A DNA stretch of 64,000 bases from Roseococcus microcysteis. GTDB taxonomy: Bacteria > Pseudomonadota > Alphaproteobacteria > Acetobacterales > Acetobacteraceae. The position numbers were made by a program, and so were the translations under genes. The stretch is taken from NCBI RefSeq assembly GCF_014764365.1, contig NZ_CP061718.1, positions 4,144,011 to 4,208,010 of the forward strand. Direction: 5' to 3'. Every line of letters begins with the position of its first letter. The stretch's first letter is position 1. Under the pieces are notes generated by a model. It was not told where the DNA came from. It saw nothing but the letters and a program-made list of their open reading frames with translations, and made no database searches. This document shows, one piece after another, positions 18,635 to 27,564 of this stretch.

Positions 18635-19886
18635 CGGGCTGCTCGGCGGGCGGCGCCTCGGTGATGAGGCGCGCGCCGCGCTGCCGCGTGGCATAGCTCC
18701 AGAGCCACTGGAAGGAGACCAGCGCCCGGCTGCGGAAGCCCACCAGGTACCAGACATGGGCGATGCCCCAGAACCACCACCCGAGCCGCCCGGTCAGCCG
18801 CCAGCGCCCCAGCGCCACCACCGCCGAACGCCGGCCGATGGTGGCGAGGTCGCCATGGTGCCGATAGGCGAAATCCGGCCGCTGGGCCGCGCCGCGCGCC
18901 TCGGCGGCCAGCAGCCGGCCCACATGGCGGCCCATCTGCTTGGCGGCGGGCGCATTGCCGGGCACCGGCTTGCCCGCGCCGTCGCGCGCGGCGGCCAGGT
19001 CGCCCACCGCGAAGATCTCGGGCATCAGCGGAATGGACAGGTCGGGTGCGACCTGGATGCGCCCCGCCCGGTCGCGCGGCGCGCCGAGCCAGGCGCCGGC
19101 GGGCGAGGCCATGACCCCCGCCGCCCAGACCATGGTGGCGGCCGGGATGCGTTCCTCGCCGCATTGCACGCCATGGCCGTCGGCGCCCGTCACCCGCGTG
19201 CCGGTGCGGATTTCCACGCCCATGCGGCGCAGCGAGGCCTCGGCCACGGCGGAGAGATCCTCGGGGAAGCTGGGCAGCACGCGCGGCCCGGCCTCCACCA
19301 GCACCACCCGCGCCTCGGCGGGATTGATGCGGCGGAAATCCCGCGGCATGGCGTGGCGCGCCAGCTCGACCATGGCGCCGGCCAGTTCCACGCCCGTGGG
19401 CCCGGCGCCGATCACGACGAAGGTGAGCAATTCGCGGCGCGCCTCGGCATCGGATGTCAGCTCCGCGCGCTCGAAGGCGAGCAGCAGGCGGCGGCGGATG
19501 GCGGTGGCGTCCTCGATGGTCTTGAGGCCGGGTGCGACGCCCGCCCATTCGTCATGGCCGAAATAGGAATGGGTGGCGCCAGTGGCCAGCACCAGCCGGT
19601 CATAGGGCAGGGGTGCGGCCCCGCGCAGGCGGACGCGGCGCGCGGCGGCGTCCACCCCCTCCACCTCCGCCATCAGCACGGTCAGGTTGCGCTGGCGGCG
19701 GAAGATGGCGCGGATGGGCCAGGCGATGTCGCCCGGCGAGAGGGCGGCGGTGGCCACCTGGTAGAGCAGGGGCTGGAACAGATGGTGGTTGTGCCGGTCC
19801 ACCAGCGTGACCTGCACCTCGGTGTCGGCCAGGGCGCGGGCCGCCTCCAGCCCGGCGAAACCCGCGCCCAGGATGACGACCCGCAC
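18615..19886 (-). CDS. ndh: Type II NADH dehydrogenase (NDH-2)
   Basis: A 423-residue membrane-associated flavoprotein that oxidises NADH and reduces quinone without pumping protons. The FAD-binding motif is VVILGAGFAGLEAARAL at the N terminus, and a second Rossmann motif is FVVIGAGPTGVELAGAM near residue 165. The FAD-contacting IFAVGDLAA lies toward the C terminus, and the final region has amphipathic, Trp-rich membrane-binding segments (LGWWFWGIAHVWYLVGF). GTG at 19886 was taken as start, 7 bases after the catalase stop; the frame is open upstream. Coupling to a catalase gene suggests a role in oxidative stress. Confidence 0.88.
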   Translation of the reverse strand: MRVVILGAGFAGLEAARALADTEVQVTLVDRHNHHLFQPLLYQVATAALSPGDIAWPIRAIFRRQRNLTVLMAEVEGVDAAARRVRLRGAAPLPYDRLVLATGATHSYFGHDEWAGVAPGLKTIEDATAIRRRLLLAFERAELTSDAEARRELLTFVVIGAGPTGVELAGAMVELARHAMPRDFRRINPAEARVVLVEAGPRVLPSFPEDLSAVAEASLRRMGVEIRTGTRVTGADGHGVQCGEERIPAATMVWAAGVMASPAGAWLGAPRDRAGRIQVAPDLSIPLMPEIFAVGDLAAARDGAGKPVPGNAPAAKQMGRHVGRLLAAEARGAAQRPDFAYRHHGDLATIGRRSAVVALGRWRLTGRLGWWFWGIAHVWYLVGFRSRALVSFQWLWSYATRQRGARLITEAPPAEQPVTTRAS

Positions 19887-19893
19887 CTTCCGT

Positions 19894-20754
19894 TCAGCCC
19901 TTGATCTGCTCGGCCTGCGCGCCCGAGAGGGGCTGGGCGGGGCCGAGCACGGGCTTCTCGCCCATGGGCGTGCTCTGGGCCACGGTGAACTCGCCCTGTC
20001 CGTCCAGGCTCGGCCCCGCCGTCCAGCGGCCCTGGGCGGGGGGCACGCCTTCATGGTTGTGGGCGAAGAAGACATGGCTGAACCGCGACGCCTCCTGCGA
20101 GCGGTCGAAGCTGTTCGGGATGGGCAGGGCCGCGTTCCCGCCCAGCTCCTCGATGACGGCCAGCCATTGCTGCTGGTGCATCGTGTCGCGCGCGATGAGG
20201 AATGACAGCATGTCGCGCATGCCCGGGTCCTTGGCCGCGTTGAACAGCCGCACGGCCAGGACGCGGCCGGTGCTCTCGGCCGTCACATTGGCGTACATGT
20301 CGGCGGCCAGGTTCCCGCTGGCATAGACGTGCGAGCAGTCGAAGGGCACGCCGTCCGCATCCACCGGCATGGCGGCGAGGCCGGTGGAGAGGATGTGCCG
20401 CTGCAGCATCCCTTCCAGCACATGGCGCGGCCGCTCGCCGCCCATTACGGCGTTCACCACGGGGTGCGCCTCGGCGGCGCTTTCCTGCAGCGAGAGCGGC
20501 GCGGTCTCGAGGTTCATCGCCACGGCGGTGGCGAGCATCTCGATATGGCCGATCTCCTCCGTCGCGGTGTGCAGCAGCATATCGCGGTATTTCGGGTTGG
20601 GGCCGCGCGCGCCCCAGGCCTGGAAGAAATACTGCAGGCAGACGCGGATCTCGCCCTCGATGCCGCCAATGGCCTGCTGGAGCTGGCGGGCGAAGAGGGG
20701 GTCCGGCGTCTCGACGCGGACGGGGTATTGCAGGCGGGGGTCGTGGAAATACAT
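19894..20754 (-). CDS. Manganese-containing catalase
   Basis: A 286-residue non-haem catalase with a four-helix ferritin-like core that converts hydrogen peroxide to water and oxygen. All five expected metal ligands can be picked out: Glu in GGIEGEIRVCLQYF, Glu and His in TATEEIGHIEML, Glu in NVTAESTGRVLA and His in ARDTMHQQQW. ATG at 20754 (MYFHDPRLQYPVRVE) is the conserved family start. It lies between a SPW-repeat membrane protein and NDH-2 on the same strand with gaps of 13 and 7 bases, so the three form an operon. Confidence 0.9.
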   Translation of the reverse strand: MYFHDPRLQYPVRVETPDPLFARQLQQAIGGIEGEIRVCLQYFFQAWGARGPNPKYRDMLLHTATEEIGHIEMLATAVAMNLETAPLSLQESAAEAHPVVNAVMGGERPRHVLEGMLQRHILSTGLAAMPVDADGVPFDCSHVYASGNLAADMYANVTAESTGRVLAVRLFNAAKDPGMRDMLSFLIARDTMHQQQWLAVIEELGGNAALPIPNSFDRSQEASRFSHVFFAHNHEGVPPAQGRWTAGPSLDGQGEFTVAQSTPMGEKPVLGPAQPLSGAQAEQIKG

Positions 20755-20767
20755 GGGGGCGTCTCCG

Positions 20768-21157
20768 TCAGGGCTTGCCCACGCCGCTGCCGCCATAGGG
20801 GCCGGCAGGGGTGGAGGGGGTCGTGCGGGTGAGCAGCCCCGTCCCGATCGCGATCAGGCCGAAGACCACATGCGGCCAGGCGATGAAGCCCGAGAAGCCG
20901 AAGATCCAGGGCGAGGCGGCGAGGAAGGCGCCGGCGCCCAGGTCGAAGTTGAGGTGGACGGGCATGGGGATCAGCCGCAGCAGCCCCATCTCATAGTTCG
21001 TGAGCAGGCTGAGCCCGATGATGAGCACGCCCATCACCTGCGGCACGAGCTGGGCCGGGCCACGGTCGGCGAAGCCCAGCAGCATGGGCGCGAAGATCAG
21101 GATCAGGCCGACGAGATAGTCCAGCGCGCCATGGGCGCTGGTGGGGATGACGCGCAT
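20768..21157 (-). CDS. SPW-repeat membrane protein
   Basis: A 129-residue protein with four predicted membrane segments. It contains the diagnostic SPW motif in LAASPWIFGFSGF and a preceding half with similar spacing (HGALDYLVGLILIFAPMLLGF), showing the internal duplication of the SPW family. Function is unknown for the family. It heads a three-gene unit with manganese catalase and NDH-2, which suggests a stress-linked envelope role. Confidence 0.82.
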   Translation of the reverse strand: MRVIPTSAHGALDYLVGLILIFAPMLLGFADRGPAQLVPQVMGVLIIGLSLLTNYEMGLLRLIPMPVHLNFDLGAGAFLAASPWIFGFSGFIAWPHVVFGLIAIGTGLLTRTTPSTPAGPYGGSGVGKP

Positions 21158-21331
21158 CGCGAAGTCCTCCGGCGAGGGGTTGCAGCGGGGTCGGCGTGGC
21201 GTGCGGCGCGGCCCGTGGTGCCGGCGCCATGGGGAGAAAACCATGGCCGGGCAAAAGGGTTGCGGGGGGGGCATCGCGGGAACCCGGGCGGCGGGGGGGT
21301 GTTGTAGCAGGGACACTTCCCCGGAGTTCCC

Positions 21332-22369
21332 ATGTCCCCCTCGCCGCGCACCATCGTCATCACCGGCGCCTCCAGCGGCATCGGCCGCGCCACCGCCCAT
21401 GCCTTCGCCGCGGCCGGCTTCCATATAGTGCTCGCCGCGCGTCGCCAGGCCGCGCTGGAGGCGGCGGCGGAGGAATGCCGCGCGCTCGGCGCCGAGGCGC
21501 TGGCCCATGCCGCCGACGTGACCGAGGAAGCCTCGGTGGAGGCCCTGGCCGATGCGGCCATGGCGCGCTTCGGCCGCGTGGATGTCTGGTTCAACAATGC
21601 GGGCGTGGGCGCCTTCGGAAGGCTGGACGCCATCCCCACGCGCGAATGGAAGCGCGTGGTCGAGACCAACCTCTTCGGCTGCATGCACGGCGCCCGCGCG
21701 GCGCTGCGCATCTTCCGCGCCCAGGGTGGCGGCGTGCTGATCCAGAACGCCTCCATCGTCGGCCAGACCGCCAAGCCCGACGGCACGCCCTATGCGGCCA
21801 GCAAATTCGCCATCCGCGGCTTCTCCGAGGCGCTGCGGCAGGAGGTGCTGGACGAGCCCGGCCTGCATGTCTGCACCGTGCTGCCCTCGGTGATCGACAC
21901 GCCCTTCTTCCAGCACGCGGCCAACCACACGGGCCGCGCCATCCGCGCGGCGCCCCCCGTCTACCCGGCGGAGGAGGTGGCGCGCGCCGTGCTGGCGCTG
22001 GCCGAGCGGCCGGTGGCCGAGGTGGTGGTGGGCGGCTTCGGCCAGATGGCGGTGGCGCAGGCGGCGCTCGCGGCCTCGGGCCTCGCCCCGCGCCTGCACA
22101 GCCTCGCGAATGGCCGCGCCCTGCACCGCGGCTTCCTGGAGGACGCGGCCGCGCCGGAGAGTGAAGGCAGCCTCTTCAGCCCCGCCGCCGACAACCTCAC
22201 CGTCTCGGGCGGATGGCGCGAGACGCCCGAAGCCGCCGCGGCCGCCACGCTGGCCGATGCCGCCGCCCTGCCGCTGTTGCTGGCCGCCTGGCCCTTCCGG
22301 CTGCTCGATGCCTCGCTCGCGCCGCTGCTGCGCGCCGCGAGCACGGGCAGCGGACCCCAGTCCCGATGA
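21332..22369 (+). CDS. Short-chain dehydrogenase/reductase with C-terminal extension
   Basis: A 345-residue SDR with the NAD(P)-binding TGASSGIGRATAHAF at residues 11-25, NNAG near residue 88, catalytic Ser in NASIVGQTAKPDG and YxxxK as YAASK. This classical SDR core is about 250 residues. The extra 90 C-terminal residues include a membrane-leaning stretch (LPLLLAAWPFRLLDASLAPLL). Such extended SDRs are common beside lipid enzymes. It precedes the patatin gene by 16 bases, so it may act on a lipid-derived carbonyl. Confidence 0.87.
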   Translation: MSPSPRTIVITGASSGIGRATAHAFAAAGFHIVLAARRQAALEAAAEECRALGAEALAHAADVTEEASVEALADAAMARFGRVDVWFNNAGVGAFGRLDAIPTREWKRVVETNLFGCMHGARAALRIFRAQGGGVLIQNASIVGQTAKPDGTPYAASKFAIRGFSEALRQEVLDEPGLHVCTVLPSVIDTPFFQHAANHTGRAIRAAPPVYPAEEVARAVLALAERPVAEVVVGGFGQMAVAQAALAASGLAPRLHSLANGRALHRGFLEDAAAPESEGSLFSPAADNLTVSGGWRETPEAAAAATLADAAALPLLLAAWPFRLLDASLAPLLRAASTGSGPQSR

Positions 22370-22385
22370 GCCGCCCCACACCCCC

Positions 22386-23519
22386 ATGGCCGTCGTCCTC
22401 TCGGGCGGCGTCGCGCTGGGCGCCTTCGAGGCCGGGGCCTGCGCCGCGCTCGAAGCCTCCCGCCAGCCCATGCCGGGCTGGATCGCCGGCAGCTCGGTGG
22501 GGGCCGTGAACGCGGCGCTCTTCGCCGCCGCCCCGCCGGGCCAGGGGGGGGCGGCGCTGCGCGACTTCTGGGCCTCGCTCGCGCAGGAGCCCACGCCGCT
22601 CACCACCTTCCTGCTCGGCCCGCCGCCGGCCAGGGGCGCCTGGCGCGCCGCGCACAACCGCGCCGCCGCCTGGCAGACGCTGCTGATGGGCCGGCCCGGC
22701 CTGTTCCGCCCCGATCTGCGCCTGGGTGGCGGGCCGGCCTTCTATGACCTGGCGCCGTTGCGCGCCCGGCTGGAGGCGACGCTCGACCTCGACCGGCTGA
22801 ACCGCGGGCCCACGCGCCTGTCCATCGTCACCACCGATGCCGAGACCGGCGCGCGCGTGGTCTTCGACACCGCGCGCGGCGATTGGCTGACGGCCGAGCA
22901 CATCCTCGCCTCCAGCGCCATGCCCGGCCTGTTTCCGCCCGCCGAGTTGGAGGGGCGGCGGCTGGTGGATGGCGGGCTTTCGGCCAATGCGCCGCTCGAC
23001 CTCATCCTGAGTGAGGTGGGGGAGGAGGCGCTGACCTGCCTCGTCGTCGAACTCTTCCATCGGGCGGGCCAGCGGCCGCGCCACGTCTCCGCGGCCCTGT
23101 CGCGCGCGGCGGACCTCGCCTTCGGCAACCAGACGCGCCAGGCCCTGGCCGCCCATGCGCGGGAATGGGAGGTGCGGGCGCGCATGGCCTGCCTCGCCCG
23201 GCACCTGCCCGAGGAGCGCCGGGCCAACCCGGAGGTGGCGCAGCTTCTGCGCGCGGCCGGCGTGGGCGCGCGCGCGACCGTGGTGCTGATGGGCTATCGC
23301 GCCGCCTTCGACGAGGCGGGGCCGGGCAAGGCCTTCGACTTTTCCACCGCCACCCTGGCCGACCGCTGGCGGGCGGGCGAGGCGGCGATGGCGGCCGCGC
23401 TGCGTCGCCTCACGACCCCGGACCGCGCCGAGGAGCTGGCGCCCGGCCTGCACCTGCATGAGGTGACGGCGATGCCGCCCCAGGTGGAGGCGGAGGCGGA
23501 GATGGCCATCCGCGGCTGA
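22386..23519 (+). CDS. Patatin-like phospholipase
   Basis: A 377-residue hydrolase with the patatin oxyanion-hole glycines (SGGVALGAFEAGA) at the N terminus, the nucleophile elbow GSSVGA and the catalytic Asp in DGGLSANAPLD. Together these form the Ser-Asp dyad expected of an active enzyme. No signal peptide is visible, so it is probably cytoplasmic or membrane-peripheral. The C-terminal third is helical and not assigned. It follows the SDR closely on the same strand and ends at a convergent junction. Confidence 0.88.
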   Translation: MAVVLSGGVALGAFEAGACAALEASRQPMPGWIAGSSVGAVNAALFAAAPPGQGGAALRDFWASLAQEPTPLTTFLLGPPPARGAWRAAHNRAAAWQTLLMGRPGLFRPDLRLGGGPAFYDLAPLRARLEATLDLDRLNRGPTRLSIVTTDAETGARVVFDTARGDWLTAEHILASSAMPGLFPPAELEGRRLVDGGLSANAPLDLILSEVGEEALTCLVVELFHRAGQRPRHVSAALSRAADLAFGNQTRQALAAHAREWEVRARMACLARHLPEERRANPEVAQLLRAAGVGARATVVLMGYRAAFDEAGPGKAFDFSTATLADRWRAGEAAMAAALRRLTTPDRAEELAPGLHLHEVTAMPPQVEAEAEMAIRG

Positions 23520-23653
23520 GGCCCGGGCGGAGCGGCGCCGGCATCCTCCCTCGCGTCACGGGCTCGGGACGGAGGGGCGGGATGTCATCGCCCCGAAGCC
23601 GCCGGCGGCGCGACGCGCCCTTCACGGCGCGCCATCACGGCCGAGGCCGCGCG

Positions 23654-24727
23654 CTACTGCCGGGAATGCCGCAGGATGTGCTCCTGCAGCCGCGGCACGA
23701 GACCCTTCCGCGCCATCGCGGGCAGCGGCACCGCGAGCTCGTCGAGGGTGAGGACCGCGGCGGCGCCGAGACGCGGTTCGGGACCGGCGTCCGGCGGGAC
23801 GAGGCCCAACCGGGAGCGCGCGATGAAGCATTGCCGCGCGATCCGCATCACATTCACCTGGTCGCCGATGACCCAGATATTGGCCATCAGGTCCTGGGCC
23901 TGCACCACGGGCTTCACCCCCTCGATGCCGGCCTCCAGGCTGGCGCGCGCGGCGTCGGGATCGCCCAGCATGTGGGACAGCACCCCGTGCAGGAAACAGC
24001 CCGACACCATGTTCAGCGCGCTGACCTTGGACAGGGCCGCGTGGTGCAGGCAGTGGCGGGGCAGGGCGAACATCTCCCGCGCGGCGGCGTAGTCTCCGCC
24101 CGCCATGTGCAGCAGCCCCGCCACGGTCGCGAGGGAGACGCTCCAGCGCACCTCCTGCCAGGCCAGGCGGGGGGGATCGGGCACATGCGCGGGCAGGCGG
24201 CGCCAGGCCTCGGCCATCAGCGGCCGCGCGCGTTCCAGCAGCCAGGCGATGCGCGCCTCCTCGGCGGGGGCGCGCTGGGTGCCGAGGCGCTCGATGTGGC
24301 GATGGCCCAGGATGGCGAGTGCGGCCGCCCGGGTCAGCGGGTCATGGGTGAAGCGCTCATGCGCGCAGCGCGCGCCCAGTTCCAGCAGCAGGGGCGAGGC
24401 GTAGCGCGAATGGTTCAGCTGCACCTTCTGGAAGAAGGTCGCGGCGTCGGGCAGGGCCAGCGCCTCGAAGAACTCCCCCTCGGGCCGCAGCGCGCCGGGC
24501 GGCGGGGGCGCGCCACCGGGCCGGAAGGCGAGCTCGCCCCGGCTGATGTCGCGCAGCGCCTCGAAGGGCAGGACAAGGGTTTGCGCCCCGGGATCGCCCG
24601 CCGGGATGCGGGCCAGAACCACGCCGTCCAGCGTCACCTCGACGGGGGCGGGCAGCGCCTTGTCCGGCGTGGCGGTGAAGCGCGCTTCCTGCGCGCTGTC
24701 GTCGAGCTGGGCGAGGAGACGGATCAT
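23654..24727 (-). CDS. Hypothetical protein, tandem paralogue A
   Basis: A 357-residue protein of unknown family. The first 70 residues look beta-rich; residues 110-330 are helical and TPR-like, with GDYAAAREMFALP and a last conserved block MANIWVIGDQVNVMRIARQCFIARSRLGL. The last 80 residues align with the next gene (positions 24724-25899) at many positions, including PDAARASLEAGIEGVKP and ARQCF. Its start overlaps the stop of that gene (ATGA), so the two are a duplicated, coupled pair. Across a divergent gap lie a GW-repeat protein and a glycosyltransferase, so a role in surface polysaccharide or protein glycosylation is possible but unproven. Confidence 0.7.
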   Translation of the reverse strand: MIRLLAQLDDSAQEARFTATPDKALPAPVEVTLDGVVLARIPAGDPGAQTLVLPFEALRDISRGELAFRPGGAPPPPGALRPEGEFFEALALPDAATFFQKVQLNHSRYASPLLLELGARCAHERFTHDPLTRAAALAILGHRHIERLGTQRAPAEEARIAWLLERARPLMAEAWRRLPAHVPDPPRLAWQEVRWSVSLATVAGLLHMAGGDYAAAREMFALPRHCLHHAALSKVSALNMVSGCFLHGVLSHMLGDPDAARASLEAGIEGVKPVVQAQDLMANIWVIGDQVNVMRIARQCFIARSRLGLVPPDAGPEPRLGAAAVLTLDELAVPLPAMARKGLVPRLQEHILRHSRQ

Positions 24728-25899
24728 GGCCGTGCGATCCCGAGCGAGGCCAGGCCGTCGGCGAGGCGGGGGCAGAGCCCGGCCGCGAGGAGGCGCGGCA
24801 CGGACGGGGCGAAGTGCCGAAGTTCGAACGGCGTGCCCTCGTTGTAGCGCGGCGTGGCGCGCACCGTCAGCAGGCCGAACTTCGCCAGCGCGACGAAGCA
24901 TTGCCGCGCCATGCGGCCCGCCGCGATCAGCTCATCCAGGGCCGCGATGTCGGTCATCAGGTTCCGTGCCGTCACGCTGGGCTGCAGGGCGCGCACGCCG
25001 CGCTCCAGCACCTGGCGCGCGGCCTCGGCCTCGCCCTCCAGGCCCAGCAGCACCCCCTCCATCAGGCAGGCATGCACGAGGTCCAGCGCGGCCTCCGGCG
25101 CCAGGTGCAGCGCCGACGCCTGTGCCGCCGCCGCGCCGAAGCAGGCGCGCGCCTCCGTCATGTCGTCCTGGCAGAGGCAGAGCATTCCGCAGGCGGCGCC
25201 GAGTGCCATCATCCAGCGCAGCGCCAGGGGCTCCGGGGCCGTGTTGTCGTCCAGCAGCGCCCGGCCTTCGGCCAGCAGGACGCGGCCCTCGGCGCGCAGC
25301 CAGCGCGCCTCGGCATGGTCATCGGCGGTCAGCCGCGCCAGGTCCCGCGCCAGCAGGAGCTGGGCCAGCAGGGTCAGCGCCGCCGCGCGCGCGGCGAAGC
25401 CGGGCAGGGCGCGATAGGCCGCCCGCGCGCCCAGGACCGCCAGCAGCGGGTTGCCCTCGGGGCCGTCGCGGCGCGCCGCCCTGGCCAGGAAGTCCGCTTC
25501 GTCGGTCACCGCCATGGCCTGCAGCGCCGCACCCGCCAGCCGGCCGGGCGGAAGGGGGGGCAGGCCCTCCGCCAGCAGGCGTGGGGGGCTGCCGGCATGG
25601 CGCAGCGCATCCGCGAGCGTCAGGCGCAAGGGGCCGAATTGCGCAGGGCCGGATTGCGCAAGGGCGGCCCGCAGCGGCACCGCCATCAGGCCCGTCTCGC
25701 CCAGGCGCAGGTGCAGCCGCCGCCCGGCCAGGGCGGGCGGCACCGCGGCCAGGTCGAGAAAGAGCGTCACATGCCGCCCCCCGGCCTCCAGCTCCCCCGA
25801 CAGGCACGCGCCGGCCGCGAGCCGGGCCCAATCGGAGATGTGCCCTGAAAAGGGGTCGGAGGTGGGGGCAACCTGGGCGGGGCTGGCGGCTTCGGTCAT
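24724..25899 (-). CDS. Hypothetical protein, tandem paralogue B
   Basis: A 391-residue protein related to its downstream neighbour. The open frame extends far upstream, but ATG at 25899 (MTEAASPAQVAPTSDP) is the first plausible start beyond the divergent gap. Residues 45-110 look beta-rich; residues 150-370 are helical, alanine/leucine-rich and TPR-like. The shared signature is LMTDIAALDELIAAGRMARQC near residue 325. No signal peptide or membrane segment is visible. The family is not recognised. It shares a 201-base divergent promoter region with the GW-repeat gene at 26101. Confidence 0.7.
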   Translation of the reverse strand: MTEAASPAQVAPTSDPFSGHISDWARLAAGACLSGELEAGGRHVTLFLDLAAVPPALAGRRLHLRLGETGLMAVPLRAALAQSGPAQFGPLRLTLADALRHAGSPPRLLAEGLPPLPPGRLAGAALQAMAVTDEADFLARAARRDGPEGNPLLAVLGARAAYRALPGFAARAAALTLLAQLLLARDLARLTADDHAEARWLRAEGRVLLAEGRALLDDNTAPEPLALRWMMALGAACGMLCLCQDDMTEARACFGAAAAQASALHLAPEAALDLVHACLMEGVLLGLEGEAEAARQVLERGVRALQPSVTARNLMTDIAALDELIAAGRMARQCFVALAKFGLLTVRATPRYNEGTPFELRHFAPSVPRLLAAGLCPRLADGLASLGIARP

Positions 25900-26100
25900 G
25901 CCGCGTTCCTGCCTCCTCCCATCGCCGGGCGCAACATGCGCTTCCAGCCCGCGGCCGCCCGGGACGAAGCCCCTCCCCAGGGGGTGGCCCGGATGGTATC
26001 CTTGTAACATGCATGATGTGCCGCGCCCCCTTCCGCTCCGGCCCAGCGCTTGCGTCCGGCCGTGTTGGGGCGCCCCGGGGGCCGCGCCGGGGGGCGGGCG

Positions 26101-27564
26101 GTGAGCGTCTATGCCTTCGATGGCTATGTGGACACCGCCGAGCACGGCGATGGCATCACCCTGCTGGGCGGCTGGGTGCGCCTGCCCGAGGCCGGCATCC
26201 CCAGCGCCCGGCTGCGCCTGACCACGACCGGCGGCCTGCGCCAGGACTGGCCGCTGGCCCGCCTGCTGGCGCGGCGCGACCTGCCGGCCGAGGGCCCGAT
26301 TCCCGCCGGGCGCGGCTTCCAGCTTCTGGTGCGCGGCCTGCCCGACTGGAGCGAGGGCGCGCTGACCGTGGTCCATGCGGGGGGCGAGATCCCGCTCCAT
26401 CCGCCCGTGCTGAACCCCGCCCCCTTCCGCCCGCGCGGCCATCTCGACGGCGCCGATGGCAAGGAGGCCTGGGGCTGGCTGGTCCATGCGCCCGGCACCG
26501 AGGCCGTGATCGAGATGGAGGGCATGGGCCGGCTGCCCGTGCGCTGCGACGTGCACCGCGCCGACCTGCCCTTCGACGATGGCAGCCCGCTGCCCGCCTT
26601 CGGCTTCCACCTGCACTTCGCCGGCACGGCGCTGGCGAATGGGCGGGGGCCGCGCCGCGTGACGCTCCACGCGGCCGGGGTGAAGCTGGGCGAGGTGATG
26701 CTGGAAGGCCAGCTGGCCGCCGGCCTGCCGCCCTTCCTGGCCGCCGCCGCGCTGGGCACCGGGGCCGAGGCCGGTGGCCGCTCCAACAGCCGCATCACCG
26801 GCCTGCTGGCCGAGACCGCGCCGGCCGGGGAGCCGGCCGCCGCGAGCCCTCCGGCCGCGCCGCCCCTCCTGGTCCTGAACGTCTGCCGCGCGGTCGGGCT
26901 CGGGCATCTGCTGCTGGCCGGCCGGGTCGAGTGGACCGAGGATGGCAGCGAGCCCACATTGCGCCTGCTGCCGGCCGCCCCCGCGCAGAGCCTCGTTCTC
27001 TTCGACGAGCCCGAGCTGCTGGCCGCCCTGCCCCCCGGCCGGACCTGCCGCGGCTTCCTGCTGGTGGGGGCCCGCCCTGGCGGGACGGAGCCGCCCTTTC
27101 TCGAATGGGTGGCCGGGGGCCAGTCCGGCCGCCAGGCCCTGCCTGGCGACGCGCATGGCCCCACCCCTGACGCGGCGCTGCACCAGGCCGGCTGGGGCGG
27201 CGTGTTCCATCTGCTGCGCGAGGCGGCGGGGGGTGGCGCCGCGGCCGCGCTGCTGTCGCCGCAGCTCGGCCCCGTCGGCGCCTTCACCCGCTGGCTGGCC
27301 GGGGTGCCTTGGCTGGAACCGGCCGATTTCCCGCGCGTGGAGGCCTGGGCCGCGCCCTCGGGCGAATGCGCCATGGCCTTCACGCTGGACCCCGCCATCG
27401 GTCCCGACACGCGCCTCTCCCTGCTGGCCCTGCTGCTGGAGGAGGGGCGGGTGCGGCCCCTGCCCATGGCCCAATCCCCCGCGCTGACCAGCGAGACGAT
27501 GCTGCTGGCCCATGGCCTGCTGCCCCAGTTGACCGAGCTGCCCGCCCCCCCTTCGAGCTGGTGA
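26101..27564 (+). CDS. GW-repeat protein, probable 5' part of a frameshifted gene
   Basis: A 487-residue frame (GTG start) with two N-terminal beta-rich repeats of about 95 residues. The first begins YAFDGYVDTAEHGDGITLLG and contains GWVRLP; the second begins RGHLDGADGKEAWGWLVHAP. This G-x-(V/L)-D-G...GW pattern is known from proteins linked to bacterial glycosyltransferases. The rest is unassigned. It stops just after the run of seven C at 27545-27551; one more C would join it in frame to the next entry, giving one protein of about 735 residues. The TGATG stop/start overlap is the alternative reading: two coupled genes. Convergent or shadow frames were ignored. Confidence 0.65.
   Translation: MSVYAFDGYVDTAEHGDGITLLGGWVRLPEAGIPSARLRLTTTGGLRQDWPLARLLARRDLPAEGPIPAGRGFQLLVRGLPDWSEGALTVVHAGGEIPLHPPVLNPAPFRPRGHLDGADGKEAWGWLVHAPGTEAVIEMEGMGRLPVRCDVHRADLPFDDGSPLPAFGFHLHFAGTALANGRGPRRVTLHAAGVKLGEVMLEGQLAAGLPPFLAAAALGTGAEAGGRSNSRITGLLAETAPAGEPAAASPPAAPPLLVLNVCRAVGLGHLLLAGRVEWTEDGSEPTLRLLPAAPAQSLVLFDEPELLAALPPGRTCRGFLLVGARPGGTEPPFLEWVAGGQSGRQALPGDAHGPTPDAALHQAGWGGVFHLLREAAGGGAAAALLSPQLGPVGAFTRWLAGVPWLEPADFPRVEAWAAPSGECAMAFTLDPAIGPDTRLSLLALLLEEGRVRPLPMAQSPALTSETMLLAHGLLPQLTELPAPPSSW

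Noticed and set aside
15443..18757. 1104-residue open frame on the minus strand opposite alaS
   Set aside because: It mirrors alaS codons in a GC-rich genome, has His/Gly/Ala/Arg-rich shadow composition and no domain. alaS on the other strand is certain.
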